From Bdellovibrio sp. (lineage in GTDB: Bacteria; Myxococcota; SpSt-1050), in contig DYEF01000070.1 in the NCBI GenBank assembly GCA_020725805.1, positions 33,222 to 97,221 of the forward strand: 64,000 nucleotides of DNA, read 5' to 3'. Both the position numbers and the translations under genes were made by a program. Positions 45,953 through 54,497 of the stretch are shown here, piece after piece; the stretch's first letter is position 1; every line of letters begins with the position of its first letter. A model generated the notes under the pieces. The model had not been told where the DNA came from, did no database searches, and saw nothing but the letters and a program-made list of their open reading frames with translations.

Positions 45953-47002
45953 CTACATACCCTGTATCTCAAGATTGGTAAACCCGAGTCTTTTCGCCTC
46001 ATCCACAACCTCAGAATATTCCTTACGGTTTATCCTGCGTGCAATCTCGGGAAAATCCTTCGCCTTATAGACAGGCATATACTGGGACATAATGTTTATG
46101 TATGTATCAGGCGGCAGGTTTTTACTCATCCATCTCAGAAATTCAATTGAACCGCTCACATTGTTCGGCATAACAAGATGACGAACCATAAGACCCCTCA
46201 GGGCAATTCCTCTTTGGCTGGTCTTAAGCACCCCTACCTGTCTGTGCATTTCAAGAAAAGCCTTCTTTGTAATTTCCGGATAATCAGAGGCACCGGCGGA
46301 ATATTTCTTTGCCATTTCAGAACTAAAATACTTAAAATCCGGCAGATATATATCCACTACACCATCGAGATATTTCAGAAATTCTATCTTCTCATAGCCA
46401 CAGGTATTATAGACTACCGGGACCGAAAGTCCCTTCGAAACTGCAATATCCAGAGCCATAAGGATATGCGGCATATAGTGTGTCGGTGTAACAACATTTA
46501 TGTTATGACAACCCTTCTGCTTCTGCAGAATAAGCATAGCTCTTGCAAGCTCTTCATATGAAACCTTATATCCCTCTCCGAGATGGCTTATTTCATAGTT
46601 TATACAAAAAACACATCTGAGTGAGCAATGAGTAAAGAAGATTGTACCGGAGCCGTTGCTCCCCACAAGAGGGGGTTCTTCACCAAAATGAGGATGAAAG
46701 GATGAGATATAGACATCAAAGGGGGCACGGCAGACCCCAAACTCACCGGATACCCTGTCGGCCCCGCAATCCCTCGGACATAACCTGCACTCCTTTAATG
46801 ATTTCAAGAGTTCTTCGGCCCGCTTGCGCAATTCACCGCTCCTGTGCAGCTTAATATATGAAGGTTCAGATTCATTTGCAGGGTAATTTATCTTTTCAGC
46901 CATCTCCTCAAAACTCCTCTTTGACTTTCTGGGTTCGCAAGCCCCTGAAAGTAATGACAAAAAAAATCCGGATATACTAACAATGAACTCACGCCTGTTC
47001 AT
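45953..47002 (-). CDS. Radical SAM protein (PflA-like) with Tat/lipoprotein-type signal
   Basis: The SAM-binding cluster motif CSLRCVFC (C126, C130, C133) and the upstream Cys set (C72, C75, C79, C91) fit the COG1313 branch annotated as putative pyruvate-formate-lyase activating enzyme. The N-terminus reads MNRREFIVSISGFFLSLLSG followed by Cys22: a twin-arginine-like motif, a hydrophobic stretch and a lipobox. An exported Fe-S enzyme would require folding before export, which Tat allows. It stands alone, convergent to GH31 and divergent from glpA. It starts at a predicted leaderless ATG. The substrate is unknown. Confidence 0.82.
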   Translation of the reverse strand: MNRREFIVSISGFFLSLLSGACEPRKSKRSFEEMAEKINYPANESEPSYIKLHRSGELRKRAEELLKSLKECRLCPRDCGADRVSGEFGVCRAPFDVYISSFHPHFGEEPPLVGSNGSGTIFFTHCSLRCVFCINYEISHLGEGYKVSYEELARAMLILQKQKGCHNINVVTPTHYMPHILMALDIAVSKGLSVPVVYNTCGYEKIEFLKYLDGVVDIYLPDFKYFSSEMAKKYSAGASDYPEITKKAFLEMHRQVGVLKTSQRGIALRGLMVRHLVMPNNVSGSIEFLRWMSKNLPPDTYINIMSQYMPVYKAKDFPEIARRINRKEYSEVVDEAKRLGFTNLEIQGM

Positions 47003-47008
47003 AGTAAA

Positions 47009-47038
47009 ATTATAACAATCAAACCTATCCTACTTCAA
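47009..47038 (-). promoter_or_regulatory. Promoter giving a predicted leaderless radical SAM mRNA
   Basis: TTGAAG (47033-47038) and perfect TATAAT (47009-47014) on the minus strand are 18 bp apart. The expected +1, 7 nt on, is 47002, the A of the ATG. Confidence 0.62.
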
Positions 47039-47144
47039 TTAAAAACGACACCTAAGGCAGGAACAGAGTTCTGATAAATCCTGTCTGTTTTTCTTTGAAA
47101 ATATAAATAATTCATATTACTTATAAGCGTCAGAGTGAGGAAGG

Positions 47145-48776
47145 ATGAAGAAGGACTCTTTTGATGTAATAATAATAGGCGGAGGGATAAACGGTGTAGG
47201 TGTTGCAAGGGATGCCGCTATGCGCGGTTATAATGTCCTTTTACTTGAAAAACAGGACCTCTCGGGCGGTGCAACCGGTGCCTGCAGCGGAATGATTCAC
47301 GGCGGTATCAGATATCTTATGAATGACAGGACAGTTACGAAGATGAGCTGTACTGACTCCGGATATATCCAGAGAATAGCCCGTCATATGATATTCAGAA
47401 TCCCTTTTGTAATGCCGGTCCTGAAGTCGGATTCGTTTTCGAAGATCTATCTCGAACTCGCCGAGGTCTATTTTTCGGCGTACGACAGATATCAGCCGCT
47501 CAAAAACGGCCTGCCCCACGCACGTCTCAGCAAAGAGACCCTAAAGGAAGTAATCCCGCTGATAACCGACGATGCGATAGGTGCTGTAACCACTGACGAG
47601 TGGGGAATCGACCCTTTCAGACTTGCTATAGAGAATGCAAAATCCGCAGAGTCATACGGCGCAGAGATAAAACTGGGCTACGAAGTAATGGATTTTATTA
47701 TTGAAAACAGAGTTATAAAAGGTGTAGTTGCCCTCAACAGAAATACCGGCAGAAGAGAAGAATTTTATGCAAAGATTGTTGCCAATCTGACAGGGCCCTG
47801 GTCAGACAGACTCACCAGAAATATCAGCAAAGCCAACAAGGTCAGACCTTCCAGAGGTGTCCATATCATATTTGACAGGAGATATCTCAATTTCGCCGTC
47901 ATTGCCAAAGCCGTTGACGGAAGACAGGTATTCATATGCCCTCATCAGAACGGTATGATTCTGGGCACTACAGATGATGACTATTACGGGGACCTCGACC
48001 GTCCCTATGCAACTTTAGATGATGTTGAATACCTGTATGAAGCAATGGAGAGAGTCATTCCCGACATAAGGAAATTCAGAGCCGTCCGTACTATGACCGG
48101 CGTCAGGCCTACGATTTACGAGTACAACAAGTACGAGGACGACCTGACAAGAGACCACAGGATAATCGACCACAAAGAGACAGATAACATTGAGGGATTT
48201 TTGTCGATGATAGGTGGTAAACTTGCGGCCTACCGACTTATGTCAGAGGAATTCGTGGATGTAATTGACAGGAAACTGGGCAGAAAGAATATATGCAAAA
48301 CCATGTCCGAACCTTTGCCCGGAGAGAGGGAGCCATACAGCATTGATGAATATTGTGCACTCTCAAATATCAGCAGGGATATCGTTGCGAGGCTGATTTA
48401 CAGATACGGGTGTCAGGCAAAGGAGATCTTAGATAGGGTAAATAAAGAGCCTCTGCTCGGAGAAGTCGTATGCCACTGCGAAGGGGTAATAAGAGCAGAG
48501 ATCGAATATGCCGTTGAAAGAGAATGGGCTAAAGAACTTATGCATATAAGGAGAAGGACGAGACTTGGAACCGGTCCGTGTCAGGGGATGAGGTGTTCGC
48601 TGAGGGCAGCACAGATACTTGCTTTAAAAATGAATCTCCCGTTATCGGCAGCAAAAGACATCTTTTTCGGGTTCATTCAGAGGAGATGGGGTGGCAGGAG
48701 ATTCATTCTGAATGAAAAACAAACCAAATCAGAGGAACTCTTTTTCAGAAATATGGTAGATATATGGAGAGACTGA
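47145..48776 (+). CDS. glpA: Anaerobic glycerol-3-phosphate dehydrogenase subunit A
   Basis: GlpA oxidises sn-glycerol-3-phosphate to dihydroxyacetone phosphate with FAD, passing electrons toward menaquinone. The N-terminal FAD motif IIGGGINGVGVARDAAMRGY (10-29) is intact. The C-terminal region has a BFD-type [2Fe-2S] motif, CHC then GPCQGMRC, typical of GlpA rather than aerobic GlpD. At 543 aa it is normal. A GAGGAAGG Shine-Dalgarno is directly upstream. The glpB-like gene overlaps it by 13 bp. No glpC is in the window, so the membrane anchor must come from elsewhere or be replaced. Confidence 0.92.
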   Translation: MKKDSFDVIIIGGGINGVGVARDAAMRGYNVLLLEKQDLSGGATGACSGMIHGGIRYLMNDRTVTKMSCTDSGYIQRIARHMIFRIPFVMPVLKSDSFSKIYLELAEVYFSAYDRYQPLKNGLPHARLSKETLKEVIPLITDDAIGAVTTDEWGIDPFRLAIENAKSAESYGAEIKLGYEVMDFIIENRVIKGVVALNRNTGRREEFYAKIVANLTGPWSDRLTRNISKANKVRPSRGVHIIFDRRYLNFAVIAKAVDGRQVFICPHQNGMILGTTDDDYYGDLDRPYATLDDVEYLYEAMERVIPDIRKFRAVRTMTGVRPTIYEYNKYEDDLTRDHRIIDHKETDNIEGFLSMIGGKLAAYRLMSEEFVDVIDRKLGRKNICKTMSEPLPGEREPYSIDEYCALSNISRDIVARLIYRYGCQAKEILDRVNKEPLLGEVVCHCEGVIRAEIEYAVEREWAKELMHIRRRTRLGTGPCQGMRCSLRAAQILALKMNLPLSAAKDIFFGFIQRRWGGRRFILNEKQTKSEELFFRNMVDIWRD

Positions 48777-49906
48777 GACCAAAAGTCCTGATTCTGGGCG
48801 AAAATATTTATTCGGCATTTTTATCGGTACTACTTGCAAAGGATAATATCGAAACGCTTATCCTGAGTCCCAACAGGTCAGCAATGCTTATAAATCCTGT
48901 CCTGAGGTATTACAGCGAGGATTCCTTTTGCATCAGGGAACAAGGTCCTGACAGAATAAAAAATTTTCTCCAAAGAATATCACTTTCATACTCAGAAGAT
49001 TTCAGGCCTCTTGAAGTATTATACAATACGGGTGATCTGATACAGTGTTCGGCAGTCTATAATTCATACAACTACTATGAAGAATCCAAGAAGAGTAACA
49101 GCAAAATTACATTCATAGATATTGAAAATCTTCAGGACAGCCCCGCGTCTTCTTTAGAAAAGATTAAAAACCAAAATTCTGTAAAAATACGCATTCTCAA
49201 AAAGGATAGGATTTATTCTGTCTATGAACTGGCATCTCTTCTGGACAATGACAGAGAGGCTCTCAAAAGTATCGCCGATGAGATCAATAAAAACTCGAGT
49301 CCTAACGATGGTCTTCTCGTTTTTCCGCCGTTTCTGGGAATTTCAGGTGCGGATGAAATAAGGAGATTTCTGTCCGAATCAACAAAAAAGAGGGTTTTCG
49401 AGGCTCTCACATTCAATACAGCCGTTGTTTCGAAGCGGTTTTACGGCATTCTGTCCGGATATCTCAGGGACAACAACATCAATGTCTTTTACGATAAAAT
49501 CGAGAAGATCGAAAAGGAACATCAGTCTGTCAAAGCTATTCAGACAAAAAACTATCACATCGAACCAGAGATAGTAATCCTCATTACCGAAAGATTTATC
49601 GAAGAGGGTCTTACGATCAGAGAAAACAGAGTGGTAGAAACCCTGTTTGATTCTCCGGTATTCTTCAAAAAGAAGAAGAATGAAATCAGTTACTTTACAG
49701 AAGAGGATATTTTTGGTCTGCACAATATCTTCAGTTGCGGAATAAAGGTCGATGACAATTATCTGCCGGTGGACATCTATGGATATCCGGTCTTAAAAAA
49801 TCTTTATGCAGCAGGTTCAATAATACTGAATAAACGCAATACTTTAGTAAATCTACTGGATACATTTAGGCTCTACTCTGTTATTAAGGAGAAGTCGGGC
49901 AAATGA
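48764..49906 (+). CDS. GlpB-like subunit, FAD motif degraded
   Basis: By position and length (380 aa) it matches the second subunit GlpB of the anaerobic dehydrogenase. The C-terminal YGYPVLKNLYAAGSIIL segment resembles the second FAD motif (VxxNLYAAG). The N-terminal dinucleotide motif, however, reads ILGENIYSAFLSVLLAKDNI, lacking the GxGxxG pattern, so flavin binding may be weak. It overlaps glpA by 13 bp and its last 4 bp overlap the GAF gene. Calling it GlpB rests largely on context. Confidence 0.7.
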   Translation: MERLRPKVLILGENIYSAFLSVLLAKDNIETLILSPNRSAMLINPVLRYYSEDSFCIREQGPDRIKNFLQRISLSYSEDFRPLEVLYNTGDLIQCSAVYNSYNYYEESKKSNSKITFIDIENLQDSPASSLEKIKNQNSVKIRILKKDRIYSVYELASLLDNDREALKSIADEINKNSSPNDGLLVFPPFLGISGADEIRRFLSESTKKRVFEALTFNTAVVSKRFYGILSGYLRDNNINVFYDKIEKIEKEHQSVKAIQTKNYHIEPEIVILITERFIEEGLTIRENRVVETLFDSPVFFKKKKNEISYFTEEDIFGLHNIFSCGIKVDDNYLPVDIYGYPVLKNLYAAGSIILNKRNTLVNLLDTFRLYSVIKEKSGK

Positions 49907-50370
49907 ACAGGAAGAGAAAAGAGGAACTCCTTTTAAGGTGTCTCAATGAAATTTCCGATGTCTCGAATACTCTCAGGACAGGAGAACTTAGAAGAGAGGT
50001 ATGCAGGATACTTAAAGAGAAGATACCGTATTACGACTGGGTCGGTTTTTATCTCTCCGATGGCAAGGACGAACTTGTTTTGCACGAATTCGAGGGTGAA
50101 CCTACAATTCACACAAGGATAAAGTATGGTGAAGGTATCTGCGGTCAGGCTGCCGTAAATAACAGGACTTTTCTTGTGCCCGACGTCTCAAAGGAAAATA
50201 ACTACCTCTCATGCTCAATAAAGGTAAAATCCGAGATAGTCGTCCCGATAATAAAAGACGGAAAATTTTATGGCGAACTCGATATAGACTCCCACACAGT
50301 CAGCGCATTCGATGAAACCGACCGGGAATATCTGGAGGAGATCTGCCGGAAAATATGTGAAAGAATGTAG
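49903..50370 (+). CDS. GAF protein, free methionine-(R)-sulfoxide reductase-like
   Basis: The protein follows the fRMsr (YebR) family pattern YYDWVGFYL..., IKYGEGICGQAA, VPDVS and SEIVVPI...GELDIDS. fRMsr reduces free methionine-(R)-sulfoxide using Cys residues. Two expected Cys are here, C80 in GICG and C104 in YLSCSIKVKSEIV, but the first of the usual three (near residue 70) is replaced in PTIHTRI. Activity with a two-Cys mechanism is possible; a ligand-sensing role is the alternative. It overlaps the glpB-like gene by 4 bp. Confidence 0.78.
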   Translation: MNRKRKEELLLRCLNEISDVSNTLRTGELRREVCRILKEKIPYYDWVGFYLSDGKDELVLHEFEGEPTIHTRIKYGEGICGQAAVNNRTFLVPDVSKENNYLSCSIKVKSEIVVPIIKDGKFYGELDIDSHTVSAFDETDREYLEEICRKICERM

Positions 50371-50475
50371 AAGTATCGTATCCGGCTTAAAACAGATAAG
50401 GGATATCAGGTCTTGCAAGCCTGCGGGAAAATCACACAGATTCTGCTACATACTTTGCGGGGAGTGCAATTTTAT

Positions 50476-50504
50476 TTGACTAAACCCAATTTATCCTATA
50501 TAAA
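50476..50504 (+). promoter_or_regulatory. Promoter of the VKOR-DsbA operon
   Basis: TTGACT (50476-50481) and TATAAA (50499-50504) are 17 bp apart. It sits inside the longer open frame that begins at 50413, so it supports the start at ATG 50554. Confidence 0.72.
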
Positions 50505-50553
50505 ACAGATTGTATTTTTTGATATTGTTCTATCAAAAAGGTCGTATTTCCTT

Positions 50554-51711
50554 ATGAAGAGATGGCAGTATATCACAATTATCATTACAGCCCTTATTGG
50601 GGTCATAATATCTGCTGAACTTACCAATCTGCATCTCAAAGTCCTCTCAGAGCCTGAATATCAGAGTTTCTGCAATATCTCCGAGAGAATAAACTGCGAC
50701 ACGGTAAATTCTTCGAAATACTCAGAAATATTTTCTGTTCCGATAGCACATCTGGGATTTCTGACTTACATATTCATTATACTTCTTGCCTTTTTCTCCA
50801 TGAGGGGTCATCCGCTTTCAGGTCTTCTGAACACCTTTAATCTCTTCATCTTCGTCTTCTGTAATCTGTATTCATTCATACTTTTCTACATATCGCTCGC
50901 CATAATCAAATCTTTCTGTATTCTCTGCTGCGGACTGTATATCGTAAATCTGATACTTCTGGTAACAGCCCTCTTTAATATCAAATCATATTTTACTGTC
51001 AGTATAGCCTGTCCGCTCAGAGGAAACCGCGCCTTTACGATATCGGTAATCTCACTTGCGGTTTTTGCGCTTATAAGCTCCCTTGCACTCAGGTATATCA
51101 CTATCGAGAAGAAGGAAATTAATTCAAAGGCCGCATCCTCCAGAAAGGAAGTCGTATATAAAGACATTGACATATCCGGCTCCTTTACCACAGGAAGCAG
51201 CTCCGCCCCCGTGACAATAGTCGAGATTTCGGATTTCGAATGTCCCTTCTGCCGGAAGGCTTTTTTTACCGTAAAAGAGGCCATAAGCAGATACAAGGAT
51301 AAAGTCAGATTTGTATTCAAGAATTTTCCGCTCGGAACCGAGTGTAATCCCAAAATCCGGCATAATATGCACCCAAATGCCTGTCTTGCGGCCTACGCCT
51401 CCGTGTGTGCCGGTGAACAGAACAGATTCTGGGAGTACATAGACAGACTTATGAGCGGGGAGCTCGGGAAAGAGGCCTATTTCAGATATGCCAATGAACT
51501 CAGCCTCGATATCGAAAAGTTCAGTAGCTGTCTCGAATCGAATTCCGTCAGGCAGTCAGTATCACGCGATATCGAGACCTGTGTCAAATGTCAGATAGTA
51601 AGTGTTCCGACCGTCTTCATCAACGGTAGAATGATAATAGGCGCAAAACCGCTTCAGGAATATCTGATTGCCATTGAAGAAGAACTAAGAAAGGCCGAAG
51701 CGAACAAATGA
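50554..51711 (+). CDS. VKOR-DsbA fusion, disulfide-bond forming enzyme
   Basis: The start is ATG 50554, since the promoter lies upstream inside the longer frame. The first 200 residues are a VKOR membrane domain of about five helices, with loop cysteines C40 and C48 and the active-site C122-I-L-C125. The domain reoxidises a thioredoxin-like partner with quinone. A thioredoxin-fold DsbA domain follows, with C230-P-F-C233 and cis-Pro segment VSVPTVF. The fusion, known in bacteria lacking DsbB, puts both steps in one protein facing the periplasm. Its stop overlaps by 4 bp the ATG of a 30-Cys exported protein, a likely client. Confidence 0.92.
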   Translation: MKRWQYITIIITALIGVIISAELTNLHLKVLSEPEYQSFCNISERINCDTVNSSKYSEIFSVPIAHLGFLTYIFIILLAFFSMRGHPLSGLLNTFNLFIFVFCNLYSFILFYISLAIIKSFCILCCGLYIVNLILLVTALFNIKSYFTVSIACPLRGNRAFTISVISLAVFALISSLALRYITIEKKEINSKAASSRKEVVYKDIDISGSFTTGSSSAPVTIVEISDFECPFCRKAFFTVKEAISRYKDKVRFVFKNFPLGTECNPKIRHNMHPNACLAAYASVCAGEQNRFWEYIDRLMSGELGKEAYFRYANELSLDIEKFSSCLESNSVRQSVSRDIETCVKCQIVSVPTVFINGRMIIGAKPLQEYLIAIEEELRKAEANK

Positions 51712-52586
51712 TTACCGTCAATCTTCTGCTTGCACTCCTTTTCTTCTCTCAGACAGACTGCAACGACGGGATTGACTGTACAGAAGATATCTATGAAAAC
51801 GGAGATTGCAGCAACACACTCATTCAGGGTTACTGCCTTATAGAGAATAAATGCTATAAAACCTACGAGACATCTTCCGACGGATGCGGTATCTGCCTTC
51901 CCCAGAAAAATCCTTACGGATGGAGCAGTAACGAAAATGACGAACTGGAATGTACCACCGACAAAAAGGATGAAAACGGAAACTGTCTTCACATTCTCAA
52001 AAGCGGATTCTGTCTGATTGAACACAGATGTATCACGGACAGGACCGAGGATACGAACGGATGCCGGATATGCAATATATCACAATCTCCCTATGAATGG
52101 ACGAATTACAGCGAGACTACTACCTGCAATGACGGGTTCAACTGCACCAAAAACGACCATTGTGACGGGAAAGGGAACTGTATTGGGGAAGAATACTCCT
52201 GTGATGATGGTATCGAGTGTACCCGGGATTTATGTGACGGAAGCGGCGGATGTATCAACACACTTAAAAATGACTATTGTTACATAAACAACGAATGTAT
52301 AAAAGACCTGTCTGCAAAACCCGGTAATTACTGTATGTACTGCAATGTCCTTTTTGACCAGTACAACTGGACCAACGAAGCGAACGGAAAGAAATGTGAC
52401 GACGGCAATGCGTCGACCGGCTTCGATTACTGTGACGGGAAGGGAAACTGCCGCGGATATACAACTGACCCCTTTTCAGATACTGGAAGCATTCTGTACG
52501 ACACATCGGAAGATTCCGGAAAAACCGATTCAGAAGATAAAACCAGCATTGACAGGGAGGGATGCTCTTGTCATCTGCTTTTCTGA
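51708..52586 (+). CDS. Exported Cys-rich repeat protein with GCxC tail
   Basis: The signal peptide is short (MITVNLLLALLFFSQTDC region). The 292-residue protein has 30 Cys, arranged in repeats of the type CDDGIECTRDLCDGSGG, then YC.INNEC and CxxC before YNWTN, as seen in myxobacterial surface proteins. An acidic linker (DPFSDTGSILYDTSEDSGK and on) leads to the C-terminal REGCSCHLLF. The same GCxCxxLx ending closes the PHP-type protein at 3.1 kb. The start overlaps the VKOR-DsbA stop, and the TolC-like gene begins 25 bp before the end. Its function is not known; binding or adhesion is an inference. Confidence 0.82.
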   Translation: MITVNLLLALLFFSQTDCNDGIDCTEDIYENGDCSNTLIQGYCLIENKCYKTYETSSDGCGICLPQKNPYGWSSNENDELECTTDKKDENGNCLHILKSGFCLIEHRCITDRTEDTNGCRICNISQSPYEWTNYSETTTCNDGFNCTKNDHCDGKGNCIGEEYSCDDGIECTRDLCDGSGGCINTLKNDYCYINNECIKDLSAKPGNYCMYCNVLFDQYNWTNEANGKKCDDGNASTGFDYCDGKGNCRGYTTDPFSDTGSILYDTSEDSGKTDSEDKTSIDREGCSCHLLF

Positions 52587-53929
52587 AAAAAACAACTCTC
52601 TTATTATTCATCCTCACACAGGCAACAGGGGCCATATCGAGGGAATTTACCCTGAACGAACTGATCACAATTGCCATTAAAAACAACAAGGAGATCAAGA
52701 GCCTTCGGGAGGAAAAGGAATATTACAGAGGGAAATACATCGAAGCCGCATCAGCCTACTATCTGCCTTACATCAATGCAGATATTATGGCAGGCGGGCC
52801 TATTGCCAACCAGAAGAAGGAGGTAAACAGGGTTACAGATGCATCCAACTTCGGCTATATGGGCATAGACAGCGGATTCGGATACCTCATAAAATCCAGT
52901 ATAGACCTGATATATCCCATCTACACATTCGGGAAACTCGGCAGTCTTAAGGAGGCAGCAGACTTCGGTGTCGAATCCGCAGAGGCGAATCTCAGGGCAA
53001 AGGAGATAGAGGTTGCAGTTCAGGTTGCTCAGGCATACTACGGATTGATTCTGTTCAATGATATATTATCGGTGCTGAGCGACGGAGAGAAGAGACTCAA
53101 GGAGGCAAGAAAGAAACTCAGGGAACTACTCGAGAAGGAAGAGGGTAACGTTACCGAAAAGGATTTATTCAAACTCGATTACTATTCCTCGGAATTATAC
53201 TTCAGAATAGCAGAGACAAAGAAGGGTCTGGAACTCGCCAGATCCTCACTCAGAACACTCTGCACAATCGAGGAAAATATCGAAACTGCCGAGAGCTCAC
53301 TCGAAGCAAATACATCAGAGGAGATAAATCTTACCGAATACATTATAAAATCCAGAGATAACAGATATGAAATCAAAGCCCTCAGAAATCTGAAAAAGGC
53401 AATGGAACAGCTTGCACAGGCGCAGAAACGGGCATATTTTCCCGACATATTCATAGGCGGCGGACTCAGATTCTCGCACAGCAATTTTGACTTCGACGAA
53501 AATAACCCTTGGATAAGGGATGATTTCAATTACTTCGGCTTTGCCGTAGGACTGGGTGCAAAAGTCAATCTCGAGATAGGGTCGAAATACGGCAAGGAGG
53601 TTCAGACATACGCCCAGTTTATGAAATACCAGTACCTCGAAGAGGCATTAATAGGTGCTGTCGAACTCCAGACAAAGAAACTCTTTGAGGAATATACAGA
53701 AGCAAAGAATAATTTCGAGACCTACTCGAAGGGCGAAAAGGCAGCAAAAAAATGGCTAACAACAGAGACTATGAATTACAACATCGGGCTCGGAGATACA
53801 AAGGGACTCATCGATGCCCTCGTAGCCTACGCCCAGTCCGGCATTATCAAAAACAAATCACTTTATGACATGAAGATCAAAAAGATGATTCTGGATTATT
53901 ACGCCGGACTTACAAAGATACCAAAATAG
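52562..53929 (+). CDS. TolC-family outer-membrane efflux protein
   Basis: TolC-type trimeric barrels form the outer-membrane exit duct of efflux and type I secretion systems. After a signal peptide (residues about 8-27), the pattern LTLNELITIAIKNNKEI-like appears here as FTLNELITIAIKNNKEIKSL. Two long helical hairpin regions follow (about 60-200 and 270-440), with strand segments between. The ATG at 52562 is 1 nt from a GGAGG, so TTG at 52568 may be the real start. It overlaps the Cys-rich gene. No pump or adaptor gene is adjacent. Confidence 0.85.
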   Translation: MLLSSAFLKKTTLLLFILTQATGAISREFTLNELITIAIKNNKEIKSLREEKEYYRGKYIEAASAYYLPYINADIMAGGPIANQKKEVNRVTDASNFGYMGIDSGFGYLIKSSIDLIYPIYTFGKLGSLKEAADFGVESAEANLRAKEIEVAVQVAQAYYGLILFNDILSVLSDGEKRLKEARKKLRELLEKEEGNVTEKDLFKLDYYSSELYFRIAETKKGLELARSSLRTLCTIEENIETAESSLEANTSEEINLTEYIIKSRDNRYEIKALRNLKKAMEQLAQAQKRAYFPDIFIGGGLRFSHSNFDFDENNPWIRDDFNYFGFAVGLGAKVNLEIGSKYGKEVQTYAQFMKYQYLEEALIGAVELQTKKLFEEYTEAKNNFETYSKGEKAAKKWLTTETMNYNIGLGDTKGLIDALVAYAQSGIIKNKSLYDMKIKKMILDYYAGLTKIPK

Positions 53930-54008
53930 CATTTTAGTTATAAAAAACGGGGGACATAACTGTTATATCCGAGAATAAATCCTGTCAACCGGATTGGATA
54001 GTACCTCT

Positions 54009-54458
54009 TCAGCTCTGCCCGCTCAGCTCTGCTACCACTGATAATACTTCACTCCAGTTCCGCACAAGTCTGCCCTGCCTTTTCTGTTCGGTTCTGTACT
54101 TCGTATTAAGGCATATAGTCCTGATTCCTGTTTCATACATAGGCTTCAGAACCTTATAGCTGTCGTCAATAAATATATCCGCTTTTAATTCCTTTGCCTT
54201 CTTAACTTTTTCGCCGATGGTCTTTACAAAAAATATGTTCTCCTTTTTAATATTTGTATGTCCGAAAAAGTCCATATCCTGAAGTCTCTGCAATATCCTC
54301 TCCCTCATCCTCTCTGTCTCTATTCTCGATATAATAAAGACATTATGAATTTCCTTCAGCCTCTTTACCGAATCAAAGGCCCCGTCTATCTCTCTTGGCT
54401 TTACTCCCCTTCCGGCCTTTGTCAGTATAACACCGCCTATGTCTATACCTATATTCAT
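54009..54458 (-). CDS. Small HAD-like phosphatase
   Basis: The start is ATG 54458, with a TTTGGAG Shine-Dalgarno; the longer frame begins with TTG upstream. The first motif is IGIDIGGVIL: the nucleophilic Asp is there but the second Asp (DxD) is replaced by Gly. Later motifs VFIISRIE and ADIFIDDSYKVLKPM provide Ser and the acidic pair. The protein (149 aa) lacks a cap, and the missing second Asp makes activity uncertain. It lies 39 bp after the large activase-type gene. Confidence 0.72.
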   Translation of the reverse strand: MNIGIDIGGVILTKAGRGVKPREIDGAFDSVKRLKEIHNVFIISRIETERMRERILQRLQDMDFFGHTNIKKENIFFVKTIGEKVKKAKELKADIFIDDSYKVLKPMYETGIRTICLNTKYRTEQKRQGRLVRNWSEVLSVVAELSGQS

Positions 54459-54497
54459 AATAAACTCCAAAGAATTGTCATTGGTCTTAAATCGCCT

